The notes beneath the pieces are model-generated. The model made no database searches and was not told the DNA's origin. It worked only from the letters and a program-made list of their open reading frames with translations. A stretch of 64,000 nt of DNA, taken from Candidatus Chloroploca asiatica (GTDB taxonomy: Bacteria; Chloroflexota; Chloroflexia; Chloroflexales; Chloroflexaceae). A program made the position numbers and the translations under genes. The stretch lies in assembly GCF_002532075.1 (NCBI RefSeq), contig NZ_LYXE01000188.1:62001-126000 (forward strand), given 5' to 3'. Below are positions 54,805 to 62,642 of this stretch, one piece after another. Position 1 is the stretch's first letter. The number at the start of each line of letters is the position of its first letter.

Positions 54805-56403
54805 CTACAACTCAACCTTGCCGAGTTCAGCCTCGAAGCGTTGCACAACGGTACGGAGCACCTTGATACGAGCAAAGCGTTTATCCTCAGCCTCAACGAC
54901 CGTCCAGGGGGCGGCTGGCGTAGAAGTACGCAAGAGCATCTCATCAACGGCTTCTTCATAGAGCGGCCATTTGTCGCGATTGCGCCAATCCTCATCGGTG
55001 AGTTTCCACGCCTTATAGGGCACCGTCTTACGGGCCTCAAAACGACGAAGTTGTTCTTCGGGGCTAAAATGGAGCCAGAATTTACAGACGACGGCACCGA
55101 AATCGATCAACTGGCGTTCGAACTCATTGATTTCGGCATAGGCGCGCGACCATTCGTCGGGGCGGGCAAAGCCTTCGACACGCTCTACAAGCACCCGCCC
55201 GTACCACGAGCGATCGAAGATCGCAAACTGACCACGGGGGGGCAGGCGACGCCAGAAGCGATAGAGATAATGATGGATCTTGTCTTCACCTTCAGGTGCC
55301 GCAATAGTATGGACAACATAGCTACGGGGATCAATCTCAGCGGTGAGGCGTTGGATTGTCCCGCCCTTGCCAGCGGCATCCCAGCCCTCAAAAACGAGCA
55401 CCGCCGGGCGGCGCTTGTGATAGAGTTGCAACCCAATGCGATAGAGTTGGGCCTGGAGTTGTTTGACCTGTTTGCCATAACTCTTTTCATCGAGGGTCAG
55501 CGTCAAATCAACGCGGCGCAGAATATGGGCGACCTCAGTTCGCATCGGCTCAAAAGGAATAGCACTTGGCACAACAGGAGGTTGGGGGAGGGGCGAGGTC
55601 AGGCCATTGGGCATTGAACGGCGCTGGCGACGGAAGGCGGCACTCGCGTCGTCAAGGCCCGCATCACGTACATCATCAGCAACGGGAGTTGCTTTACGAC
55701 CGAGGCGATCCTCAATACCGGCAATCACGGCCTGCATCACCGCAACGCGGGCGTAGTACTTATTCGTTGCCGGGATGACGTGCCAGGGAGCATAACTGGT
55801 ACTGGTACGTGCGATCATATCTTCAACCGCATCGGCATAGGCATGATAATGGCGATGCTGGCGACGATCCTCACCAGTGACCTGATGGGCCGTCAGCGGA
55901 TCTTTGAGAATGCTCTTAAAGCGATGAGCTTGTTCACGTTCAGAGATATGCAACCAGAGCTTGAGGATCACCGTGCCATCATTCGATAGATGGCGCTCAA
56001 AAGCGGCTGCATTCTCACAACGCACCCGCCAGCGTTGGGGATCGGCATCTGAAGCAGTACGCTCGGCGAGCATTTCACGGTACCACGAGCGATCAAAGAT
56101 TGCCATCCGTCCATAGCTTGGGATTTTTTGCCAGAAACGGTAAAGCCAGGGGTATTGCATTTCCGAGGTACGTGGCGGAGTAATCGAATGCACCCGTAAA
56201 CCACGCGGATCGAGGCGACGCACCATCACCCCAATCGTACGCGCTTTGGCCGTACCGGCCCAGCCCTCGAAAACAACAATGACCGGCACCCGTGCTTCGA
56301 GCATCGCCTGCTGTAAGGCGTACAAACGCAACTGGAGCTGCGAAATCTGGGCGCGATATTCAGCCTTATCGAGCGCCACCGATAGGTCAATCTGGTCTAA
56401 CAT
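54805..56403 (-). CDS. Two-domain PPK2-family polyphosphate kinase (polyphosphate:AMP phosphotransferase type)
   Basis: A 532-residue fusion of two PPK2 domains, the layout of class II polyphosphate:AMP phosphotransferases. The C-terminal domain has an intact Walker A, VFEGWDAAGKGGTIQRL, and the lid/Walker B region RGQFAIFDRSWYGRVLVERVEGF. The N-terminal domain has VFEGWAGTAKARTIGVM, in which the key Asp and Gly of the loop are lost, but keeps FDRSWYREMLAER. So the C-terminal half probably does catalysis. It uses polyphosphate to phosphorylate a nucleotide. ATG 56403 was chosen, as sequence upstream does not resemble the family. Confidence 0.9.
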   Translation of the reverse strand: MLDQIDLSVALDKAEYRAQISQLQLRLYALQQAMLEARVPVIVVFEGWAGTAKARTIGVMVRRLDPRGLRVHSITPPRTSEMQYPWLYRFWQKIPSYGRMAIFDRSWYREMLAERTASDADPQRWRVRCENAAAFERHLSNDGTVILKLWLHISEREQAHRFKSILKDPLTAHQVTGEDRRQHRHYHAYADAVEDMIARTSTSYAPWHVIPATNKYYARVAVMQAVIAGIEDRLGRKATPVADDVRDAGLDDASAAFRRQRRSMPNGLTSPLPQPPVVPSAIPFEPMRTEVAHILRRVDLTLTLDEKSYGKQVKQLQAQLYRIGLQLYHKRRPAVLVFEGWDAAGKGGTIQRLTAEIDPRSYVVHTIAAPEGEDKIHHYLYRFWRRLPPRGQFAIFDRSWYGRVLVERVEGFARPDEWSRAYAEINEFERQLIDFGAVVCKFWLHFSPEEQLRRFEARKTVPYKAWKLTDEDWRNRDKWPLYEEAVDEMLLRTSTPAAPWTVVEAEDKRFARIKVLRTVVQRFEAELGKVEL

Positions 56404-56461
56404 GGGGTATATTGTACCATGACTCATGCACCTTATGCAGGTGAGACGAAGGCAGACAACC

Positions 56462-57349
56462 ATGCTTCCCACTGCAATCGCCAAACGTTTAGAGGAGCAC
56501 TTTGCCGGGCAAGCGATCACGTCAATCAGGCCAACCTTTGGTGGCGTTTCGAACATGAGTCTCGCCCTACGGATTGGCACCACACCGTGTGTCTTGAAAG
56601 CTGCCGAGCAACCTGGCAAGCGCCATGACCTACGCCACGAAGCGACCATCCTTGGCTTGCTGGCAGGCAAACGGCTCGGTGCGCCGACAACGCTCGCCCT
56701 GCTTGACGATGATGCATGGAGCATCCTGGTCATGCGGCGTCGGCCCGGCCTCCCAGGGCTAAGGTTTGTGGGCCGACCAGCAGCAGATCTGATCCCAATC
56801 TATCAAGCCCTCGGTCACACCCTGGCCCGCCTGCATCAACAAACGCCGGCGGACAGCCAGATCCCGCCGACAGAGGGGCTCGCGATCCATGTGCAAATAG
56901 GCAACCTGGCACCCCGACTGGCTGAATTACCCCTGCCCGACACGCTCACCCGCAACCTGATCGCGGCCATCGCGCATCCTGTCTGGCAGCCAACCGCACC
57001 ACGGTTGATCCACGGCGACGCGGGGCTTCACAATCTTCTCTGGGGGGCGCGTGGGCTGAGTCTGCTCGACTGGGAATGGGCGGGGTGGGGGGATCCACGG
57101 CTTGATCTCGCGTGGGTCGACTGGACAATACGGTTTCGCCAACTGCCACCTGTACTCTGGGCGATCTTTCTCGAGCAGTACATCATGACCAGGCGCGAGG
57201 CACCAGACCTCGAACCCGGCACCCACCATGCCCTGATGATGGGACAGATTGCCGCACTGCTTGTCCGTGCAGCGGGGCAAGCAGCAGCCTGGGAAGAGTG
57301 GGTGCGGCGTGCGGCGTGGACGCTGGCGCAGGCAGGGTTGGCCTCGTGA
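56462..57349 (+). CDS. APH/choline-kinase-like phosphotransferase
   Basis: A 295-residue kinase of the aminoglycoside phosphotransferase superfamily. The N-lobe contains FGGVSNMSLALRIGTTPCVLKAA; the catalytic loop is LIHGDAGLHNLLW and the metal motif LLDWEWAGWGDPRLDLAW. Substrates in this superfamily range from antibiotics to choline, homoserine and methylthioribose. No context suggests resistance. ATG 56462 follows a weak GAAGG; an upstream ATG at 56426 is possible. Divergent from the PPK2 gene. Confidence 0.85.
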   Translation: MLPTAIAKRLEEHFAGQAITSIRPTFGGVSNMSLALRIGTTPCVLKAAEQPGKRHDLRHEATILGLLAGKRLGAPTTLALLDDDAWSILVMRRRPGLPGLRFVGRPAADLIPIYQALGHTLARLHQQTPADSQIPPTEGLAIHVQIGNLAPRLAELPLPDTLTRNLIAAIAHPVWQPTAPRLIHGDAGLHNLLWGARGLSLLDWEWAGWGDPRLDLAWVDWTIRFRQLPPVLWAIFLEQYIMTRREAPDLEPGTHHALMMGQIAALLVRAAGQAAAWEEWVRRAAWTLAQAGLAS

Positions 57350-57386
57350 AGCCGGTTCTTCTTCTGGGCGTAGGAAATCTTGTTTT

Positions 57387-57417
57387 GCAAAAAAGCCAGC
57401 ATAGCTGGCTTTTTTGC
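57387..57417. terminator. Hairpin between convergent kinase and doxX genes
   Basis: Perfect 14-bp arms 57387-57400 and 57404-57417, loop ATA, tip AAGCCAGC-ATA-GCTGGCTT, with A- and T-runs that give a terminator in both directions. Confidence 0.88.
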
Positions 57418-57462
57418 GAGCGGCAGACCTTAGCTGAGCCAAAAACTTCGTTGACAGAGACC

Positions 57463-57930
57463 TTACTTAAACCAGGGCGCATCGGGATAACGCTCGTGGA
57501 GTTGCTTGTCAAGGCCGAGCCAGTGGCCCGAGGGGGTCGCCATCAACACGAGCGAAGCGGCAAAAAAGGGCGGCATGGTCACATTATAGAACGAGCCAGC
57601 CGAGATATTGGTCAGTAAAAAGAGCGCCAGGGCAGCACTTGACCGCACCGACACACCAAACAACATCCCAATCGCCACAACCACCTGCCCAAGGGTCAAC
57701 ACCCAAGCGACAGGGCGATACCACGGAATGGCAAACATGCGCAGATACGCTGCCGAAAAAGAGTCGGGGTCAATTTCGGAAAGACGCTGGAGAAAATGCT
57801 CACGCATCACCGGGCTAGAGAGCCAACCTCGCGTAATCTTGTGGTAAGCTCCATAGAGGAAGAACGCTCCGAAGCTATAACGAAGCACCAGCACCGAGCC
57901 ACGAGCAGCCCGTTTGAGACGACTATCCAC
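57463..57930 (-). CDS. DoxX-family membrane protein
   Basis: A 155-residue membrane protein with four helices: LVLRYSFGAFFLYGAYHKI, PVAWVLTLGQVVVAIGMLFG, SSAALALFLLTNISAG and FFAASLVLMATPSGHWLGLD. The pattern fits the DoxX/DoxD family, linked to quinone or thiol redox in some bacteria. Function here unknown. It starts at ATG 57930, with a sparse 195-bp gap upstream. Confidence 0.85.
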   Translation of the reverse strand: MDSRLKRAARGSVLVLRYSFGAFFLYGAYHKITRGWLSSPVMREHFLQRLSEIDPDSFSAAYLRMFAIPWYRPVAWVLTLGQVVVAIGMLFGVSVRSSAALALFLLTNISAGSFYNVTMPPFFAASLVLMATPSGHWLGLDKQLHERYPDAPWFK

Positions 57931-58018
57931 ACGTAACCTCCATCCTCGCTGAATGACAGCCCACCGACCAAGGCTGACTGACGATCATCGGACATATGAT
58001 ACAAGATTTTCTCAATGT

Positions 58019-58024
58019 TATAAT
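58019..58024 (+). promoter_or_regulatory. TATAAT -10 candidate for the response-regulator gene
   Basis: A consensus -10 about 100 bases before the ATG at 58126; no convincing -35 is seen. Confidence 0.4.
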
Positions 58025-58125
58025 ACAAAGACACTGAGATCTTGCAAACCAAACAAACGGATCTGTCAAGGTAGTTGTGGTAGCTCCTTGCGGCTACGCC
58101 GCGATCAGCCACCCGGTTCTTCACA

Positions 58126-58665
58126 ATGGTTCAATCATCGCAGGCATAAACTCGCAACGACATTTTAATTGTCGACGACACACCGGCCAATCTTCGCTTA
58201 CTGGTTCAGGTACTCCAGGGGGCTGGATATCGCGTGCGTGCCGTCACGAATGGGGAACGTGCCCTAGCTGCGGTCAAGCATAGTCCACCAGAGCTTATTT
58301 TACTCGATATTCGCTTGCCTGATATTGATGGATTTGAGGTTTGTTCGATCTTAAAAACAGATCCTATGAATCATCAAATTCCGATTATTTTCATCAGTGC
58401 CCTTGATGACACCAACGCCAAAGTCAATGCCTTCCGTGCTGGCGGGATCGACTACGTCACCAAGCCGATGCATCCCGAGGAAGTGCTTGCACGTGTTGCA
58501 ACCCATCTCGCGCTGCGACAACTGAACATCCAGTTGCAACAGGCAAACAAGCATCTAGCGATCAGGCTGAATGAATTAGAAACAACCTCTACCGTCACCT
58601 CATCAATTTTCCAGGTCGCGGCTAACCAGGTTGCCGATGGCATGGCGCTCCGTACCGGTTTATAG
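58126..58665 (+). pseudogene. Response regulator with an in-frame premature stop and truncated C-terminus
   Basis: From ATG 58126 the frame reads MVQSSQA, then TAA at 58147-58149, then TRNDILIVDDTPANLRLL and a complete receiver domain. All receiver residues are kept: the acidic pair in IVDDTP, the phospho-Asp in LILLDIRLPDIDG, the Ser in FISALDD and the Lys in YVTKPM. After the receiver comes a coiled coil (LNIQLQQANKHLAIRLNELE) that normally leads into a kinase or cyclase, but the frame stops after 40 more residues. ATT 58162 could act as a rare start and GTG 58234 would lose part of the receiver. I judge it to be a decaying gene, less likely an ATT-initiated one. Confidence 0.65.
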
Positions 58666-58676
58666 TATCTGTAGAT

Positions 58677-58717
58677 CCTCGGAGGGGCTGAGGCCGATGG
58701 CCTCAGCCCCTCCGAGG
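58677..58717. terminator. Perfect 19-bp hairpin before the first HtrA gene
   Basis: Arms 58677-58695 and 58699-58717, loop GAT, tip GAGGCC-GAT-GGCCTC. It follows the response-regulator remnant and precedes the htrA-like gene by about 50 bases. A T-run occurs only 11 bases later. Confidence 0.75.
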
Positions 58718-58768
58718 AAAGGAGCGCTTTTTTAGCGTGATAGGCTTAACAAGAAAGCATACAATCTT

Positions 58769-59671
58769 ATGGAAACAAATGAAGCTTCGGCCCTGGCAAT
58801 GATTTCGACCCAAATGGCGGATGCCGTCGAACAGATTGGAATGAGTCTGGTGCAGGTGCGTGGACGAACACGCGGCCCGGCTACCGGCATTGTGGTGACA
58901 AACGATACGGTGCTGACAGCCGACCATGTGCTAGAACGCGATGATGATCTGACCATTGCAACGCCTGATGGCCGTATCCTGCCCGCCCAACTGGCTGGGC
59001 GTGACCATGCCAGTGATCTTGCCTTGCTGCGCATTGATAATCTCGGGACAACTCCGGCGACGTTTGTCGAAAGTCCGGCCCGTGTAGGTCAGTTGATTCT
59101 CGCCGTGGGACGGCCCGGCAGCAGTCCAATGGCCTCATTTGGGATTATCAGTGCCACCGGCGGACCTTTACGCGGGCGGCGCGGGGCAATGCTTGAGCAA
59201 TATGTCCAGACTGATGCGATCCCCTATCCTGGCTTTTCCGGAGGAGCCTTGATTGATGCCGAAGGGAAGGTTGCCGCCGTCTTGACCACCGGCTTGATCA
59301 ACGGGGTTGCGCTTGGTGTCCCAGCCGCACTCTCCTGGCGGATTGCCGCAACCCTTGGGGCAACAGGCTATATCAAACGCGGCTTTCTTGGCATTAGTAG
59401 CCAACCCGTCGAGTTGCCCGAGGGTCAGCGCGGAGGACAGAGTCAGACCCACGGGTTGCTGATTGTGCGCGTCGAACCAGGCAGTCCGGCGGCGCAGGGC
59501 GGCCTATTGCTCGGTGATGTCTTGATTACGTTTGACGGGCATCCGCTCACCGACACCGACGAGTTGCAGGCTCTGCTGGTTGGTGACCGCGTTGGCAAGC
59601 AAGTGCCGGTACAGGTACTGCGAGGTGGGTCGCTCTTTACGGCCCTCGTCACTGTGGGCCAGCGAAGTTAG
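58769..59671 (+). CDS. HtrA-like trypsin-fold protease with PDZ, no signal peptide (first of a pair)
   Basis: A 300-residue protein. The protease domain has the catalytic His53 (TADHVL), Asp83 (SDLALLRID) and Ser157; the Ser motif is GFSGG instead of the usual GNSGG. A PDZ domain covers about 205-298 (GLLIVRVEPGSPAAQGGLLLGDVLITFDGHPL). No signal peptide or membrane anchor is seen, so it should act in the cytosol, unlike classical DegP. TACAAT lies just 3 bases before ATG 58769, and no ribosome site is visible, so a nearly leaderless mRNA is possible. The second HtrA gene follows after 46 bases. Confidence 0.88.
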   Translation: METNEASALAMISTQMADAVEQIGMSLVQVRGRTRGPATGIVVTNDTVLTADHVLERDDDLTIATPDGRILPAQLAGRDHASDLALLRIDNLGTTPATFVESPARVGQLILAVGRPGSSPMASFGIISATGGPLRGRRGAMLEQYVQTDAIPYPGFSGGALIDAEGKVAAVLTTGLINGVALGVPAALSWRIAATLGATGYIKRGFLGISSQPVELPEGQRGGQSQTHGLLIVRVEPGSPAAQGGLLLGDVLITFDGHPLTDTDELQALLVGDRVGKQVPVQVLRGGSLFTALVTVGQRS

Positions 59672-59717
59672 CAACGCACACTGCTAAGCTCAGCGCCCGT
59701 TGCAAAGGATAAAAAAG

Positions 59718-60620
59718 ATGACTCTTATTGAACAAAACTCAGCTGCAATGTTGCTTGGTATAGAAGCCGCCACGCTTGCCGCGCAGGCCCGCACGAGTGT
59801 GGTGCAGGTGCAAGGACGTCGGCGTGGGGCGGGTTCGGGTGTGGTCTGGCGTGATAGCAAGACGGTGATGACCAATTTTCATGTCATTGCCGGCGTTGGC
59901 GAGCGGGTTGAGCTTGTGGCGGCGGATGATCGTCGCTATCGGGCTAGTCTGATCGCGGGCAATCCACGGCTTGATCTCGCGCTGCTTGCCGTTGAAGAGA
60001 GCCTCTTACCGCCAGTAACGGTCGGCGACTCAACGCACCTGCGGGTTGGGGAACTCGTCTTTGCGGTCGGCAATCCGTGGGGCATGCGGGGCATCGTAAC
60101 GGCAGGCATTGTCAGTGCAGTTGGTGAAATTCCGGCTGAACAAGGCGAGCAAGCGGCCAGTTACATTCGGTCTGATGTTCGCCTGGCCCCTGGCAATTCA
60201 GGAGGGCCACTGCTCAACGCACGCGGCGAGGTCGTTGGCATCAATGCAATGATCTTTGGGGGCGATCTAGCGGTCGCCATCCCCAGCCATGTAGCCCAGG
60301 CTTGGGCCGCGAGTCTGCCGCGCCGTCCGGTTTTTCTCGGCCTGGCGGTGCAACCGGCGGTTGGTGGCGAAGATCATCAAACCCAGGGCTTGCTGGTGGC
60401 AGCCGTAGCGAACAACGGCCCAGCCGCCGCGGGTGGCTTGCAGGTTGGCGATCTGCTCCAGCGCTTTGATGACCAACCCCTGCCCAATACCGAAGCCCTG
60501 CTTGCGGCATTGCAGATGCGCACACCAGGTGATACTGTGCGCATCGAAGGCTTGCGCGGCGGGCAACCACTCACCACCGCGATCCGTCTAGCGGCGCAAG
60601 CCCCCCGGGCCACCCCATGA
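59718..60620 (+). CDS. HtrA-like trypsin-fold protease with PDZ, no signal peptide (second of a pair)
   Basis: A 300-residue paralog of the preceding protein. Triad residues are His55 (TNFHVIAG), Asp86 (LDLALLAVE) and Ser161 in the normal GNSGGP. VGNPWGMRGIVTAGIVSAVG and the PDZ domain (GPAAAGGLQVGDLLQRFDDQPLPNTEALL) follow. Again no signal peptide. ATG 59718 has AAAGGA at 59704-59709, which decides the start over TTG 59700. The stop overlaps the ATG of the LuxR gene (ATGA at 60617), so the protease and the regulator are translationally coupled. Confidence 0.9.
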   Translation: MTLIEQNSAAMLLGIEAATLAAQARTSVVQVQGRRRGAGSGVVWRDSKTVMTNFHVIAGVGERVELVAADDRRYRASLIAGNPRLDLALLAVEESLLPPVTVGDSTHLRVGELVFAVGNPWGMRGIVTAGIVSAVGEIPAEQGEQAASYIRSDVRLAPGNSGGPLLNARGEVVGINAMIFGGDLAVAIPSHVAQAWAASLPRRPVFLGLAVQPAVGGEDHQTQGLLVAAVANNGPAAAGGLQVGDLLQRFDDQPLPNTEALLAALQMRTPGDTVRIEGLRGGQPLTTAIRLAAQAPRATP

Positions 60621-61210
60621 TCACCGTCTTTATGATTGCCCCAACGCCTGCGCTGCGGGCAGGGCTACGGGCGATGGCAGCCAGCGACACCATTGAGATC
60701 ATTGGCGAAGCGGCGGGGGCAGTGCTTGCCCCTGCCGCCGATGTCATCCTGGTCGCCGGTGACAACGTGGCCGCCATCGGGCGCGCCCTGGCAGGCGACG
60801 AGGGCGTTGCCCTCGTTGCGCTCAGTGATGATCAGCGGCTGCCCGGCCTGCTGCGTAGCCTTGCGCTCAGCGGGTGGGCCGTTGCCCTGCCAGAGGCGGG
60901 GGCTGAAGAGGTGCAGGCGGCCATCTATGCCGCCGCGCATGGCTATGTCGCGCTGCCCCAGCGCTTTGCCGAGCAATTACCCGGTACAAGGCTGATCGAC
61001 GAACCCCCTGCTGAACCATTGACGCCTCGCGAGACCGAGGTCTTGAGCCTGCTCAGCCAGGGGCTCCCCAACAAACAGATCGCCCTACGGCTACAGATTA
61101 GCGAGCATACCGTCAAATTTCATATTGGCTCGATCTTCACCAAGCTTGGGGCCACCTCGCGTACCGAAGCCGTGAGTATCGGGGCGCGTCAGGGGTTGTT
61201 GACGCTCTGA
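60617..61210 (+). CDS. LuxR/NarL-family regulator with a degenerate receiver
   Basis: A 197-residue protein. The C-terminal LuxR-type helix-turn-helix (LTPRETEVLSLLSQGLPNKQIALRLQISEHTVKFHIGSIFTKLGA, given in pieces by position about 133-178) is well kept. The N-terminal 115 residues follow the receiver fold (MITVFMIAPTPALRAGLRAMA) but the acidic pair is absent and the phospho-Asp site reads VILVAGDN. It therefore cannot be phosphorylated in the usual way and may respond to a ligand or protein instead. Coupling to the HtrA pair suggests that the proteases control it or that it controls them. Its last codons lie in the terminator stem. Confidence 0.88.
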   Translation: MITVFMIAPTPALRAGLRAMAASDTIEIIGEAAGAVLAPAADVILVAGDNVAAIGRALAGDEGVALVALSDDQRLPGLLRSLALSGWAVALPEAGAEEVQAAIYAAAHGYVALPQRFAEQLPGTRLIDEPPAEPLTPRETEVLSLLSQGLPNKQIALRLQISEHTVKFHIGSIFTKLGATSRTEAVSIGARQGLLTL

Positions 61211-61245
61211 GCCAACTGCGCTGGCTCAGAGCGTCAACAACCCCT
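61191..61245. terminator. 24-bp hairpin overlapping the LuxR 3' end
   Basis: Arms 61191-61214 and 61222-61245 are perfectly complementary, loop of seven bases. The left arm contains the last six codons and stop of the LuxR gene; the right arm ends 3 bases before the stop of the opposing amidohydrolase. It can end both transcripts. Confidence 0.85.
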
Positions 61246-61247
61246 CT

Positions 61248-62606
61248 TTATATCTGGTTGGCAAGTTCGCGGGCAATGGCGTTGTGCCGTTCGATCTGGA
61301 CGGGGAGATCGAGACCGAGGATGTGGCCCTCAGCGACGCGGACACGCCCATTGATGATGCTGAGGTCAACCGGCGGTGGCGTGCAAAAGACGAGGGCCGC
61401 AACCGGATCATGCACCGCACCCCCAGCGAACGCCAGTTGATCAAGCCGATAGCCAATCACATCGGCACACAACCCCGGGGCCAGTTGCCCAATGTCGTCA
61501 CGCCCGAGTACCTCGGCCCCGCCCCGCGTCGCCAGCCAGAGCGCGTCACGCGCACTCATTGCCGCTGGATCGCCCTGCACACGTTGCAAGAGCAAGGCCT
61601 GGCGCGCCTCGCCGAGCATATGCGAGCCGTCATTCGACGCCGAACCGTCCACGCCCAACCCGACACGCGCCCCCGCACGCCGCAGCGCCCCGATGGGCGC
61701 AATGCCCGAGGCAAGCCGCATATTTGAGCACGGACAATGGGCGACCCCGGTGCGCGTGCGCCCTAGACGCTCGATCTCCGCTGCCGAAGGATGCACCATG
61801 TGCGCGTGCCAGACATCCTTCCCCACCCAGCCTAGATCTTCACAGAGCTCGACCGGACGACGTCCGAACTGAGCCAGACAATACTGCTCTTCGTCAAGCG
61901 TCTCGGCAAGATGCGTATGAACGTGTACCCCGTAGCTCCGCGCCAGTGCCAGACTCTCGCGCATCAGAGCGGGGGAAACACTAAACGGCGAACAGGGAGC
62001 CAGCACAATGCGAAGCATCGCCCCCGGTGCGGGATCGTGGTACTGCTCGATGAGGCGCTGCGAATCAGCGAGAATATGGGCCTCATCTTCAACCACCTGG
62101 TCAGGCGGCAACCCGCCTTTGCTCTGCCCGACCGACATGCTTCCGCGTGCCGCATGAAAACGCACCCCCATCGCGACCGCCACTTCGATCTGATCATCGA
62201 GACGCGCCCCGTTGGGCCACAGATAGGTATGATCGCTCGTCGTCGTGCAACCAGTCAGCAACAACTCGGCCAGGGCCGTCCTCGTCGCCACCTGCACCGC
62301 CTCGACGGTCATCCTGGCCCAGAGCGGATAGAGCGTCGTGAGCCAGCCAAAGAGATCACGATCCTGCGCCATACAGCGCGTCAGCGTCTGACAAAAGTGA
62401 TGGTGGGTATTGACCAGGCCGGGCATGAGCAGCATGCCACGTGCATCAATGATCTGATCGGCTTCCTGAGGCAGCAAAGCAGTCGGCCCGACATGGGTAA
62501 TCACCCCATCAACCGCATAGACCGCCCCATCGGCAAGCTCAGTCCCGGCAGCATCCATCGTCACCAGCCGATCAGCATGTTTAATCAAGAGCGAAGTGCT
62601 TGACAT
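61248..62606 (-). CDS. Atz/Trz-family amidohydrolase, 8-oxoguanine deaminase-like
   Basis: A 452-residue metal-dependent deaminase. The metal motif HxH is in LMPGLVNTHHHFCQTL; the other ligands are in VHTHLAETLDEE, AHMVHPSAAEI and LGVDGSASNDGSHML. The long GLVNTHHHFCQTLTRC and GSASND pattern fits 8-oxoguanine deaminases and the related hydroxydechloroatrazine and guanine-type deaminases. It should remove an amino group from a purine-like ring. The start codon (CAT at 62604-62606 on plus) overlaps the -35 box of the divergent tRNA promoter. Confidence 0.85.
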   Translation of the reverse strand: MSSTSLLIKHADRLVTMDAAGTELADGAVYAVDGVITHVGPTALLPQEADQIIDARGMLLMPGLVNTHHHFCQTLTRCMAQDRDLFGWLTTLYPLWARMTVEAVQVATRTALAELLLTGCTTTSDHTYLWPNGARLDDQIEVAVAMGVRFHAARGSMSVGQSKGGLPPDQVVEDEAHILADSQRLIEQYHDPAPGAMLRIVLAPCSPFSVSPALMRESLALARSYGVHVHTHLAETLDEEQYCLAQFGRRPVELCEDLGWVGKDVWHAHMVHPSAAEIERLGRTRTGVAHCPCSNMRLASGIAPIGALRRAGARVGLGVDGSASNDGSHMLGEARQALLLQRVQGDPAAMSARDALWLATRGGAEVLGRDDIGQLAPGLCADVIGYRLDQLAFAGGAVHDPVAALVFCTPPPVDLSIINGRVRVAEGHILGLDLPVQIERHNAIARELANQI

Positions 62607-62628
62607 GACCTCTCCACGTTGTTATAAT
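62600..62628 (+). promoter_or_regulatory. Consensus sigma-70 promoter for the initiator tRNA
   Basis: TTGACA at 62600-62605 and TATAAT at 62623-62628 are exactly 17 bases apart, a perfect consensus promoter. The tRNA starts 14 bases later. The -35 overlaps the first codon of the divergent amidohydrolase. Confidence 0.9.
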
Positions 62629-62642
62629 TTAATGGTGACTAA

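Noticed and set aside
56462-57349. Antibiotic-resistance phosphotransferase
   Set aside because: Only general APH motifs are present; no mobile element or resistance context, so a metabolic kinase is as likely.
58126-58665. Frameshift as the cause of the broken response regulator
   Set aside because: The start codon, the TAA and the receiver are all in the same frame, so the lesion is a nonsense codon.
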